The translations under genes and the position numbers were made by a program. Shown in pieces: positions 1 to 6,430 of a stretch of DNA of 7,820 nt. The stretch comes from Promethearchaeota archaeon (GTDB taxonomy: Archaea; Asgardarchaeota; Lokiarchaeia; Sigynarchaeales; SOKP01). Location: positions 1 through 7,820 of the forward strand of contig DAOUUT010000175.1 of NCBI GenBank assembly GCA_030668025.1, read 5' to 3'. Every line of letters begins with the position of its first letter. The first letter of the stretch is position 1. Under the pieces are notes generated by a model. The model was not told the DNA's origin, did no database searches, and saw only the letters and a list, made by a program, of their open reading frames with translations.

Positions 1-806
1 CAACTTTCTTCTAACCAAGGAAGTACGTAAGTTCTATAGTTTTTAGGACTCATCAACAAACCCGATTTATATCCATAATCATCCATAATCATTATTGCAT
101 CGGTTTCTCCCCATTCGATAAAAGTTTTAACTAAATCTACGAGAAATTTACCAAATCTATCAAAAACAACCTTGATCTTTTTTGGATCGGTTAATAGTCT
201 ACTAAAAGTTGAAAACCCAAAAACTTGCCAAGTAGGTTCAAATAAACCCCATACAGCAGGAATAATGGCGATTTTTCCTTGAGACTCTTTTTCTGTTTTT
301 CTCATTGCTTTAAAATATTTTTCTCTTCGGGGAGTGTTAACTTCTAAAGGTGGAAACGATTCAAATTCTTCAAAACTTTTAAATGCGCCACCCCTATAAT
401 ATGCCATATCCATACCATCTGAAGGGTTTTTTCTTACATCGAAAACTCTTCCATGCTCGTCAGTAAAACTCGTTCTATCACAGCTTATAGGGAAAAGAAC
501 ATAGCCTGTAAGTGGGAAAATTGCTAGGTTGATTCCAAGCTTTTTATACAAATTCACATGCTTGTTCATAGTAGTTTTCATATACGATCTCGTTTCCGTA
601 GCCATAAGGATAGTTTTAGTTAAAGCGTCTTTATCTCCTTGACATAAATCGTAAGTATCATTAAAACTTTTTACTATTCCTTGGAATACATATCCCTCGT
701 TAAAATTTTCACATATTTTGAAATTATCGATTGACATCTCAAAAGAAGGTACTCTATCAGGTTCTTCAAAATTTAAAACTTTACGTATTCTATCTCTACT
801 ATTCAT
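1..806 (-). CDS. Uroporphyrinogen decarboxylase/corrinoid methyltransferase-family protein, C-terminus beyond the window
   Basis: Read from the minus strand: 268 codons from ATG at 804-806, still open at the window edge. Family members usually have about 340-400 residues, so roughly the last quarter is missing. The N-terminus MNSRDRIRKVLNFEEPDRVP is the standard opening of the URO-D superfamily. A 'DEHGRVF' stretch (about residues 116-122) and 'DDYGYKSGLLMSP' (about 242-254) match the D-x-x-G-R and D-D-Y-G-x-x-x-G-L-x-x-S-P patterns of the MtaA/CmuA-like branch. That branch mostly moves methyl groups to or from corrinoid proteins or thiols rather than making haem. The zinc-binding residues expected near the C-terminus cannot be checked. 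The start is secure: an AAGGAG Shine-Dalgarno at 814-819 lies 7 bases upstream and an in-frame TAA sits at 819-821. No corrinoid protein or other methyltransferase gene is visible, so the substrate is unknown. The ATG overlaps the stop of the upstream relic frame as ATGA. Confidence 0.88.
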   Translation of the reverse strand, partial: MNSRDRIRKVLNFEEPDRVPSFEMSIDNFKICENFNEGYVFQGIVKSFNDTYDLCQGDKDALTKTILMATETRSYMKTTMNKHVNLYKKLGINLAIFPLTGYVLFPISCDRTSFTDEHGRVFDVRKNPSDGMDMAYYRGGAFKSFEEFESFPPLEVNTPRREKYFKAMRKTEKESQGKIAIIPAVWGLFEPTWQVFGFSTFSRLLTDPKKIKVVFDRFGKFLVDLVKTFIEWGETDAIMIMDDYGYKSGLLMSPKNYRTYVLPWLEES

Positions 807-925
807 AATAATTCTCCTTTAAACTTAGTTAATATCTTCAATAATTTGATAAAAATATTAGGATTTTTTAATGCAAACTTGGATAATTTGTCAGTTTTTT
901 TATTAATACTTAGAATAATTTCTAA
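803..925 (-). pseudogene. Decayed C-terminal remnant of a geranylgeranyl-reductase-family gene
   Basis: A 40-codon minus-strand frame with no ATG, bounded upstream by TGA at 926-928 and ending in TGA at 803-805. Its translation includes KFALKNPNIFIKLLKIL. The end of the intact flavoprotein gene at 2754-3962 reads KFSLKNPYLLIKLLKKF. At DNA level, 838-880 aligns without gaps to 2771-2813 with 36 of 43 bases identical and the same codon phase. A weaker frameshifted match may extend it: 'LYG' is encoded near 948-956, and the distance from there to KFALKNP is 76 bases, against 78 in the intact gene. The rest of the gene is absent. The terminal TGA overlaps the ATG of the URO-D-family gene by four bases, suggesting that an ancestral reductase gene was coupled to it. 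The alternative is a short stretch conserved only by chance in AT-rich DNA; the conserved phase argues against this. Confidence 0.62.
814..819 (-). promoter_or_regulatory. Strong Shine-Dalgarno of the URO-D-family gene
   Basis: AAGGAG on the minus strand, 7 bases before the ATG at 804-806. It is the only strong ribosome binding site among the intact genes here. It lies inside the last codons of the relic frame that ends at 803, the arrangement seen in translationally coupled gene pairs. Confidence 0.8.
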
Positions 926-960
926 TCAAAAATCAAGCGTTAATTTTCCCGTATAAATAA

Positions 961-1031
961 ACGGTCGTCGTTCAGATCATTAATAGATTTTCCAGGGTAT
1001 GAGGAAGGCACCACGGCGGGAGACCGCATTC
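961..1031. other. G+C-rich island of unknown origin, possible structured RNA
   Basis: 36 of 70 bases at 961-1030 are G or C, against a clearly AT-rich surrounding. On the plus strand a long-range stem can form: CGGTC (962-966) with GACCG (1022-1026), and GTCG (967-970) with CGGC (1014-1017, one G-U pair), with GGGA bulged out. Inside it, UUUUCC (988-993) can pair with GGAAGG (1003-1008) around a 9-base loop. The G-U pairs would be lost on the minus strand, so a plus transcript is favoured if it is RNA. It lacks a tRNA T-arm, C/D boxes and any RNase P or SRP signature I could recognise. A plus-strand frame (944-1036, ending LIDFPGYEEGTTAGDRIHF) and minus-strand frames are also open, so it may instead be a scrap of a transferred gene or insertion element. 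Confidence 0.35.
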
Positions 1032-1053
1032 ATTTTTGAAATCAAAATATTAT

Positions 1054-1065
1054 AAAAAAAAAAAA
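1054..1065 (-). terminator. Oligo-T terminator after the beta-helix gene
   Basis: Twelve consecutive T on the minus strand, starting 8 bases after the TAA stop at 1074-1076. Archaeal RNA polymerase stops at such T tracts without needing a hairpin. It separates the beta-helix gene from the relic and the URO-D-family gene. Confidence 0.65.
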
Positions 1066-1073
1066 TAAAAGAA

Positions 1074-2435
1074 TTAGTTTAGCGAAATTTTCGTTTTTCT
1101 GGTAAGTTGTCTTGTAAGGAATAATGAAAAAATCCCAATTAGACTAATCATAGCTATAAGTTCATACCCCGGGATCTCGAGGTTAGAATCATCATCATCA
1201 TCTGGTGTTTCTTCGGTTTCATCACAATCATTAATATTATTGTTAATTATGGTTCCATTTCCATAATCCCAGATACAATCTGAATTACCAAGAATGGTAT
1301 TCCAAGTCACAGAATTATTCACACCTGAAGAGATACAAATTCCGACTTCTTCATTGTTATTAAATACATTTTTAGAAATATTATTTAGATCCCCTATAAT
1401 GTAAATTCCATCATAACCGTTCCCTGTACAGGTGTTATTCATAGCGTTGTTTTCATTACCATTAACTATTCTAATCCCCGAGAAATAATTATCGTTACAT
1501 GTGTTATAGATGATATTATACCCCATACCGCTGTTTATGTTTAGACCTGAGTGAACAAGCCCTGTCTTAGCAAGTCCATTTTTATTTAAGCTATTACCAA
1601 TAATAGAACAGTTTTCGCTCCCTAACAAGTAAATCCCCGAATAATAATTATTTGAGCAATCATTATCTATTATTTGCGTACCATGTGAAATCGCGTCTAC
1701 TTGGATTCCATAATCATCACTAAAAGAGCAATTATTACCAATTATTTTTGTATTGTTTGATCTACACAAGTGAATCCCATCAGCAGTGTTATATAGAATG
1801 TTATTGTTTTCAATGATAGTATCATATGTTTCAGCAAGCCAAATCCCATAATTGTTTCTAAAAATATCATTTCCAATAATCGTAATATTATGATTTGGGT
1901 ATGTATCTGTAAACAAACCCACAGAGGGATTATCTGAAATTAAATTTCCTGAAATCGTAATATTATTACTCTCATGTATAGAGATTCCTCTTGCATTAAG
2001 TGAGCAATTATTTTCAATTAAAAATCCATTGATGACATTGCTAAGAACGATTCCAGTACCCACATTACTTGCTGTTGAATTTGTAAGGGTACAGTTTCTA
2101 ATTATGAAATATTCGCTCGAATCTGCTACAGATATTCCATAACCACTCCCTTGTCCATCTATGGTCACATTTTCTATAACATACGGGTCATCCCAAGTTC
2201 CAGCACCATTACACCAATCATTATTGGCCTTGGTCTCAGCCCAGTTATTATGTATATTAATAGAAGATAGTTCCCAAAAGCCTGAACTTTTTGGAAAAGG
2301 GTCATTCTCCGCTTCCTCATTTTGAGGAACAACATAATCCTGGTCTAACTCAAATATTGATAAAAACGATAAAAAGAGTGCACCAAATATTAGTATCGTT
2401 AATACATTTTTGTTGAATTTTTTTTTTAATCTCAT
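1074..2435 (-). CDS. Exported, membrane-anchored parallel beta-helix (NosD/PbH1-type) surface protein
   Basis: 453 residues. A basic N-terminus (RLKKKFNKN) followed by a hydrophobic stretch at about 11-29 forms a signal peptide. After a short spacer, 'WCNGAGTWDDPYVIENVTI' (74-92) opens a long series of right-handed beta-helix coils at about 90-400, each roughly 22-24 residues and of the form 'GI.L..S.N..I..N' (for example GIWLAET, GIHLCRS, GIYLLGS, GIRIVNG, GIYIIGD, GICISSG). Many N-x-S/T sites would suit archaeal N-glycosylation. The C-terminus has an Asp/Glu-rich spacer (403-416), IPGYE (421-425), a hydrophobic segment (426-441) and a basic tail (RQLTRKTK), a tripartite sorting or anchoring signal like those of Asgard surface proteins. 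Family members bind or cleave polysaccharides or act as adhesins; no catalytic residues can be assigned here. The Shine-Dalgarno is weak and distant (AAGG at about 2450-2453). A TATA box lies at 2509-2517 and an oligo-T terminator follows the stop. Confidence 0.88.
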   Translation of the reverse strand: MRLKKKFNKNVLTILIFGALFLSFLSIFELDQDYVVPQNEEAENDPFPKSSGFWELSSINIHNNWAETKANNDWCNGAGTWDDPYVIENVTIDGQGSGYGISVADSSEYFIIRNCTLTNSTASNVGTGIVLSNVINGFLIENNCSLNARGISIHESNNITISGNLISDNPSVGLFTDTYPNHNITIIGNDIFRNNYGIWLAETYDTIIENNNILYNTADGIHLCRSNNTKIIGNNCSFSDDYGIQVDAISHGTQIIDNDCSNNYYSGIYLLGSENCSIIGNSLNKNGLAKTGLVHSGLNINSGMGYNIIYNTCNDNYFSGIRIVNGNENNAMNNTCTGNGYDGIYIIGDLNNISKNVFNNNEEVGICISSGVNNSVTWNTILGNSDCIWDYGNGTIINNNINDCDETEETPDDDDDSNLEIPGYELIAMISLIGIFSLFLTRQLTRKTKISLN

Positions 2436-2753
2436 AAAAATCAGTGTTACCTTAATTTGATTAAATAAAATAGTATCTTAATATAATTATATTTTTCTTT
2501 TTTAATTGTTTTATATAGTATTTCATTTTTTATTGACAAAAAATCAGAATCTATATTAGTGATTGTAACATTTTAATTACGGATAATTTTGTTACATCAA
2601 CATTTATCCCAAGTCCTTCTATATTTTAGGCAGCAAAAACTCTTTCTCTACAATAATAAAAAATATGATTTTTTAATTAGGAGGGTTTTTTAATCCTTAC
2701 TTAATCTCAGGACTATATTCCTCATAACATTCATAGAAAAACTTTTATAATTT
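2436..2753. other. 318-base intergenic region without a gene
   Basis: Holds the promoter of the beta-helix gene on its left side and the 3' untranslated region of the reductase gene on its right. The longest sensible minus-strand frame with an ATG is 14 codons (2690-2734) and has no ribosome binding site. A copy of the word GGRTTTTTTAA lies at 2683-2693, flanked by the short inverted repeat AGGA/TCCT (2679-2682, 2694-2697). No RNA gene was recognised. Only short T runs follow the reductase stop (five T at 2737-2741). Confidence 0.6.
2509..2517 (-). promoter_or_regulatory. TATA box of the beta-helix gene
   Basis: TATATAAAA on the minus strand, preceded by the purine-rich AAAAATGAAATAC, which could serve as the TFB-recognition element. 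Placing transcription start about 26 bases downstream (near 2488) gives a leader of about 50 bases before the ATG at 2435. The background is AT-rich, so this is a candidate only. Confidence 0.45.
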
Positions 2754-3962
2754 TTAAAGTATAAATTTCTTTAATAATTTGATTAAAAGATAAGGATTTT
2801 TTAACGAAAATTTAACCAAAAAAGTAAAAATTAAGGGGTTTTTTAATAGTTTGAATATTAAATCTTTTGGGAAATCCATATCTCCATAGAGCGTAATAAT
2901 ATGCTCAATTTTATTATCTTTTACTATTTTAAAGAAGATTTCGAAATCTTTGTTTGTTAGCCTTTCTAAAATAAGCCTTATAACGTAATGAAGCTTTAAT
3001 TCTTTACCGATTGTTCTCAAACAAGGCTTTTCATAATGTTTTTTAATAAATCTTTTTGAAAAATTATTCTGTTTGAAACTAAGTTTAACGCAATTTGAAG
3101 CGTGCTTCGCAGCAGTCAATAACATGACAATACCTCCTCCTGTTGTAGCTTTAACTTGCCCCGCTGCGTCACCTAACAATAAAACGTTCTTAAAAGAGCT
3201 TTTATTCATAATTCCGTACGGGATAATCCCTCCTTGCTGATCTATCTTATTGTTGATATCTATGCCTAGCTTCTTTAGATAAATATGGAAACAATCTTTT
3301 ATGTTTTTAGAAGAAGCTATACCGATTCGGTAAATATTATTACCCTCTGGTACAATCCAGCCAAATAATTGTTTCCATAGAGGGTGGAAGTACATAACTG
3401 CTTCGTTTTCGTCAAAATTGCCTTTAACTCTAATTTGAGCGGCATAAAGAAGCTTATTCTTCACTTTCAAGTGTTTTCCTACCGAAGTTAACGGGCCGTC
3501 GCACCCGATTAGCATCTTAGCTTTTACCAATCTTTTAGATGTTTCAATTAACACGCATTTTTGGCCATTTTCTACGCTGTATTTAAGAGACATAAACCTT
3601 TCACCAAGATAGTAAGTGATATTAGTAGCATTTTTATTTTTACCGTAGTATAAGCGATCTAGAGCAATTCTATCGATTACATAGGGGTGTTCGTTTCCAG
3701 AAAGTTTAATGAAATTTCCCGAGGGATTAATGATTTTTGCCGTCTTAACTCGATTCAATACGATCTCTTCAGGAAGCTTTATTAATTGACTTAATTTTTG
3801 AGAAATGATCCCAGCACATTGAAACGGTAAGCCAATATCTTTGTGTTCCTCTATGACAACAATTTTCATGTTTGATTTAGACAATAAATAAGCTATGTAA
3901 TTGCCCGCAATACTTGCACCAACAACGCATACATCAAAATTTTCGAAATTTCTTTCTTCCAT
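2754..3962 (-). CDS. Geranylgeranyl-reductase-family FAD-dependent oxidoreductase
   Basis: 402 residues, close to the usual 390-410 of archaeal geranylgeranyl reductases. The dinucleotide-binding fold starts at residue 9: DVCVVGASIAG (10-20), then an acidic residue ending the second strand (E38). 'GLPFQCAGI' (44-52) is the family's conserved Cys-Ala-Gly region, 'GCDG' (153-156) the mid-protein motif, and 'LLGDAAGQVKATTGGG' (262-277) the FAD-pyrophosphate motif. Enzymes of this family reduce the double bonds of geranylgeranyl chains in archaeal ether lipids, or of related isoprenoids, at the membrane; the exact substrate is not evident. Oddities: the middle glycine of G-x-G-x-x-G is serine (S17), and the C-terminus repeats a Leu-Lys-Asn-Pro unit (LLKNP, SLKNP) in a basic, leucine-rich tail that could lie on the membrane. 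No Shine-Dalgarno precedes the ATG, and the MBL gene ends 51 bases upstream, so the two may share a transcript. A partial copy of its 3' end lies at 803-925. Confidence 0.87.
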   Translation of the reverse strand: MEERNFENFDVCVVGASIAGNYIAYLLSKSNMKIVVIEEHKDIGLPFQCAGIISQKLSQLIKLPEEIVLNRVKTAKIINPSGNFIKLSGNEHPYVIDRIALDRLYYGKNKNATNITYYLGERFMSLKYSVENGQKCVLIETSKRLVKAKMLIGCDGPLTSVGKHLKVKNKLLYAAQIRVKGNFDENEAVMYFHPLWKQLFGWIVPEGNNIYRIGIASSKNIKDCFHIYLKKLGIDINNKIDQQGGIIPYGIMNKSSFKNVLLLGDAAGQVKATTGGGIVMLLTAAKHASNCVKLSFKQNNFSKRFIKKHYEKPCLRTIGKELKLHYVIRLILERLTNKDFEIFFKIVKDNKIEHIITLYGDMDFPKDLIFKLLKNPLIFTFLVKFSLKNPYLLIKLLKKFIL

Positions 3963-4013
3963 TATAAGATGTTATGTTTATTACAAATTAGAATTTTTTG
4001 AAAAACAATAAAA

Positions 4014-5009
4014 TTATTCATTGCGATATCCTAGATCCATCATCATACCGTATACTATGCCTAACGCAATACCGTTAAAGACGGGATTATCCTCAATTGA
4101 TAGATCCGTTCTTGGGATTAACATAGGCATGGTTTGCTCGAGCACATATCTTGTTTCTGGTTTTTCACTATAAAATTTAATAATCGCTTCTCTAAACTCC
4201 TTCATGAAAGCTTCGTGCTCTAATAGCATTTTCCGAACGTTTTCTTTACCATTGATGACTCCAAAATGGCCAAAACCAGCTTTGGTGGGTGATAAGTTCT
4301 TAAGGTTTCTTAAAGTTGCCATGTATTCGTCGTGATTATAATAAGTAGGCATGGATGTTGGCATGGTTATTAATTCTGAAGTGTGGTATATTGTCCCTAC
4401 GCTTTCTCCAAGTTGAATAAAGTCAATTGAATTATCTTTAACAAATATAGGACATTGGTGGTCTGGAGTGTGTCCTGGAGTTTTTAAAATACCCAATTTA
4501 ACTTCTGAACCATTAATCGTAAAAGAATCGATAAAATCGAGCCCATTTGCTTCTGAATTGAAGTTTGAGCTAGGTTCTATTATTTGAAACGCGCTTTCCT
4601 CAACAGGATTCATCGAACCTATTAAATTACCATAAGTTCGCTTTCCGCGAGCCAAATGCTCTTCGTAATTGTTAAGTAATTCTTTAGTTTTTTGGTTTGT
4701 AAGGATTTTAACTTCGGGGTTGTAATCTTTTAAAGCCTCGTAAAGCTGCCATAGCCCACCGTTATGGTCAAAATGGTGATGAGTTGTTGTGAGGTATTTA
4801 AACGAAGATAAGTCGATTTTCAGCTTTTTTAAAAATCTAATTAATTTCTTCGTATCTAATGACGACCCGCAATCGATTAAAACAGAACCATTGTCAAATT
4901 GCCCGACGAAAATTGAAAGCATTCGGGGCGTTCCGTAAGCTTTTACATCTATATGATATAAATACTCGTTTATCTTCCCAGTTTCAATGGTGATTAAGTC
5001 TTGTACCAT
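4014..5009 (-). CDS. Metallo-beta-lactamase-fold metal-dependent hydrolase
   Basis: 331 residues. The metal-binding motifs appear in order: H77-x-H79-x-D81-H82 (in TTTHHHFDHNGG), H180 (in TPGHTPDH, with D183 and H184) and H248 (in GFGHFG). The N-terminal 'GSVLIDCGSS' is the usual beta-strand turn of the fold. Where most relatives have the bridging aspartate (T-G-D), this protein has L-G-E (E202 in QLGESVG), which could still bind metal but changes geometry. The region after it ('ELITMPTSMPTYYNHDEYMATLRNL') forms the helical cap of a thioesterase/glyoxalase-like subgroup. The substrate cannot be assigned; a thioester, lactone or phosphoester is possible. No Shine-Dalgarno precedes the ATG. A TATA-like AATAATATA lies about 30 bases upstream, which would give a nearly leaderless mRNA. 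The nitronate monooxygenase gene ends 88 bases upstream with an oligo-T tract between. Confidence 0.86.
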   Translation of the reverse strand: MVQDLITIETGKINEYLYHIDVKAYGTPRMLSIFVGQFDNGSVLIDCGSSLDTKKLIRFLKKLKIDLSSFKYLTTTHHHFDHNGGLWQLYEALKDYNPEVKILTNQKTKELLNNYEEHLARGKRTYGNLIGSMNPVEESAFQIIEPSSNFNSEANGLDFIDSFTINGSEVKLGILKTPGHTPDHQCPIFVKDNSIDFIQLGESVGTIYHTSELITMPTSMPTYYNHDEYMATLRNLKNLSPTKAGFGHFGVINGKENVRKMLLEHEAFMKEFREAIIKFYSEKPETRYVLEQTMPMLIPRTDLSIEDNPVFNGIALGIVYGMMMDLGYRNE

Positions 5010-5039
5010 AGAATAAATAATGAAAAATTGAATAAGAAG

Positions 5040-5048
5040 TATATTATT
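5040..5048 (-). promoter_or_regulatory. Possible TATA box of the MBL-fold gene
   Basis: AATAATATA on the minus strand, centred about 35 bases upstream of the ATG at 5007-5009. With a start point about 26 bases downstream, the transcript would begin about 9 bases before the ATG, in line with the lack of a Shine-Dalgarno. Weak evidence in an AT-rich spacer. Confidence 0.3.
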
Positions 5049-5077
5049 CCTAGTTTAATTCATCTTTAAATTAATTT

Positions 5078-5089
5078 AAAAATAAAAAA
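5078..5089 (-). terminator. Oligo-T terminator after the nitronate monooxygenase gene
   Basis: T6-A-T5 on the minus strand, beginning 8 bases after the TAA stop at 5098-5100. The spacing is the same as for the T12 tract after the beta-helix gene. It may end or attenuate transcription before the MBL gene. Confidence 0.45.
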
Positions 5090-5097
5090 TAAGATGG

Positions 5098-6123
5098 TTA
5101 TATTATATTAAAAGGATTTTTTAAAATTCTTTCTGCTTCATTTATGGTAGTATTAATTATCTCCTTTACAGTTTTCACGCTATCAATCAGTCCGATACTT
5201 TGTCCTAAATAAACAATGCCCTCCTGAACATTTCCTTTATAGGTCATTTCTAGTTCAGCTAGTTCTTTTTGAACTTTGGTAGCTGATACTTCTCCAGCTT
5301 GTTTTTCCTCTTTACTTTCAATTAAACCATGTGTTTCAGCACCTTTGTTCTTCCACACTCTTGCAGGACCAAAAATCCCGGTTTTTAGTTCCGTATCAGA
5401 TGTACTAGAACTAACTACAATTTGTTTGTAATTATCATGGAATTCACATTCTTTTGATGCGATAAACCTTGAACCCATCGCAATAGCACCAGAGCCCATA
5501 GATAGGGCAGAAGCTAACCCCTTACCCGTAGCATAGCCTCCACAAGCAATTACAGGAACTTCCGGTAGCTTTTCTCTTATTTCTTGTAAGAGTACTAACG
5601 TGGTTATCTTTTCGTAAGATTGGTGACCTCCACCTTCGATTCCAGTTGCAACAAGTCCATCAACTCCACTATCCACTAATTTTTTAGCTAAATTTATCGA
5701 AGGAGCAACATGGAAATGCTTAATCTTTGAACCAGATTCTTTCAACTTTTCGAAATGTTTGTTATAAATCAGTTTAGGCGATCCAGCACTCGTAAGCAAA
5801 TAAACGCATTGCTCTCTTATTCTCTGATTATCCATAATAAATTTTGGTAATTGCCTACAAAGTTTTATAGCATCAGGTTGTAATCGGGCTGTTCTGATGT
5901 TAAAACCAAAAGGCTTATCAGTGTGCTCAACGACATATTCCATGCTTTTCTTCATTTCATTTAAAGTTACAATTCCATGCAAAGTAACATGGCTTAATAC
6001 ACCTAACCCACCCGCCTCAGACACCGCTACTGTTAGTTTTGTTGTGTAAAACGGACCCATTGGCGCACTAATAATTGGATGTTTGATTCCAAGCATCTTG
6101 GTAATATTAGTTTCAATAACCAT
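5098..6123 (-). CDS. Nitronate monooxygenase (2-nitropropane dioxygenase)-family FMN oxidoreductase
   Basis: 341 residues, the normal length for this FMN-binding TIM-barrel family. It opens with 'LGIKHPIISAPMG' (11-23), the family's first strand and FMN contact. 'SAGSP' (112-116), 'GLVATGIEGGGH' (156-167, with H167 at the position of the catalytic histidine), 'PVIACGGYATGKGLASALSMGSG' (from 190) and 'AMGSRFIASKE' (215-225) follow; the glycine-rich segments bind the FMN phosphate. The C-terminal 'GQSIGLIDSVKTVKEII' is also typical. The family covers enzymes oxidising propionate-3-nitronate and other nitronates, and enoyl-ACP reductase II (FabK). Archaea lack a bacterial type II fatty-acid cycle, so the FabK reading is less likely, but the substrate is not proven. 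The start is the only reasonable ATG, preceded by a weak AAAGTGA; TATA-like boxes lie at 6178-6188 and 6207-6214. The protein ends ILKNPFNII, echoing the Leu-Lys-Asn-Pro tail of the reductase. Confidence 0.88.
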   Translation of the reverse strand: MVIETNITKMLGIKHPIISAPMGPFYTTKLTVAVSEAGGLGVLSHVTLHGIVTLNEMKKSMEYVVEHTDKPFGFNIRTARLQPDAIKLCRQLPKFIMDNQRIREQCVYLLTSAGSPKLIYNKHFEKLKESGSKIKHFHVAPSINLAKKLVDSGVDGLVATGIEGGGHQSYEKITTLVLLQEIREKLPEVPVIACGGYATGKGLASALSMGSGAIAMGSRFIASKECEFHDNYKQIVVSSSTSDTELKTGIFGPARVWKNKGAETHGLIESKEEKQAGEVSATKVQKELAELEMTYKGNVQEGIVYLGQSIGLIDSVKTVKEIINTTINEAERILKNPFNII

Positions 6124-6177
6124 TTAAAATCACTTTCTTTTTTATTAAATTTTGTAGTAAATTTATTCAAATATTTT

Positions 6178-6188
6178 TTTATATATAA
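6178..6188 (-). promoter_or_regulatory. TATA box of the nitronate monooxygenase gene
   Basis: TTATATATAAA on the minus strand, 54 bases upstream of the ATG at 6121-6123, implying a leader of about 30-35 bases. A second candidate, TTTATATA at 6207-6214 preceded by AAAAGG (a fair TFB-element match), would give a longer leader. Which one is used cannot be told from sequence. Confidence 0.42.
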
Positions 6189-6413
6189 GAAGTTATTTAA
6201 AGTCTCTATATAAACCTTTTTCGAAGTATTAGATTATTAAAGATATTATGACAAAATATCTTTCTTATTAAATTACTAAAATGATATCTTAGAAGAATAT
6301 TGTAGTGGCTATATAATTACAGCCAATTATTTCATCTCAAAAATTCTGATTAATTATCATAGATATGTTTTATTGAACATTCTATTACGTTTTTTAAAGT
6401 GCTTTTCTAATTA

Positions 6414-6430
6414 TACGCGATCATAGCGTA
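6414..6430. repeat. Short perfect inverted repeat TACGC-7-GCGTA
   Basis: Two 5-base arms around GATCATA, a locally G+C-richer spot in an AT-rich spacer. It could be an operator for a dimeric regulator or a small hairpin. It lies about 290 bases upstream of the nitronate monooxygenase start, far for a typical archaeal operator. A chance occurrence is quite possible. Confidence 0.25.

Noticed and set aside
962..1026. tRNA or C/D-box RNA in the G+C island
   Set aside because: No T-arm GGTTCGAATCC-like sequence, no 7-base acceptor stem, and no C-box/D-box pair at suitable spacing.
944..1036. Plus-strand frame of about 30 codons ending LIDFPGYEEGTTAGDRIHF
   Set aside because: No start codon or ribosome binding site, and part of it overlaps the reductase relic. 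It may be a gene scrap but cannot be called a gene.
1168..1181. CCCGGGATCTCGAG looks like a cloning polylinker (SmaI and XhoI sites)
   Set aside because: On the minus strand it encodes the Leu-Glu-Ile-Pro-Gly of the IPGYE anchor in uninterrupted frame, so it is coding sequence, not vector.
1200..2200. Possible CRISPR-like or tandem DNA repeats in the beta-helix gene
   Set aside because: The periodicity is at protein level (beta-helix coils of about 22-24 residues with degenerate codons); no conserved direct repeats with regular spacers exist.
2690..2734. Minus-strand 14-codon frame MNVMRNIVLRLSKD after the reductase gene
   Set aside because: Too short, no Shine-Dalgarno, in AT-rich 3' untranslated sequence.
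2754..6123. A new multi-gene pathway joining the monooxygenase, MBL hydrolase and reductase
   Set aside because: They are co-oriented, but spacers of 88 and 51 bases with a T tract and no shared substrate logic do not support a defined system.
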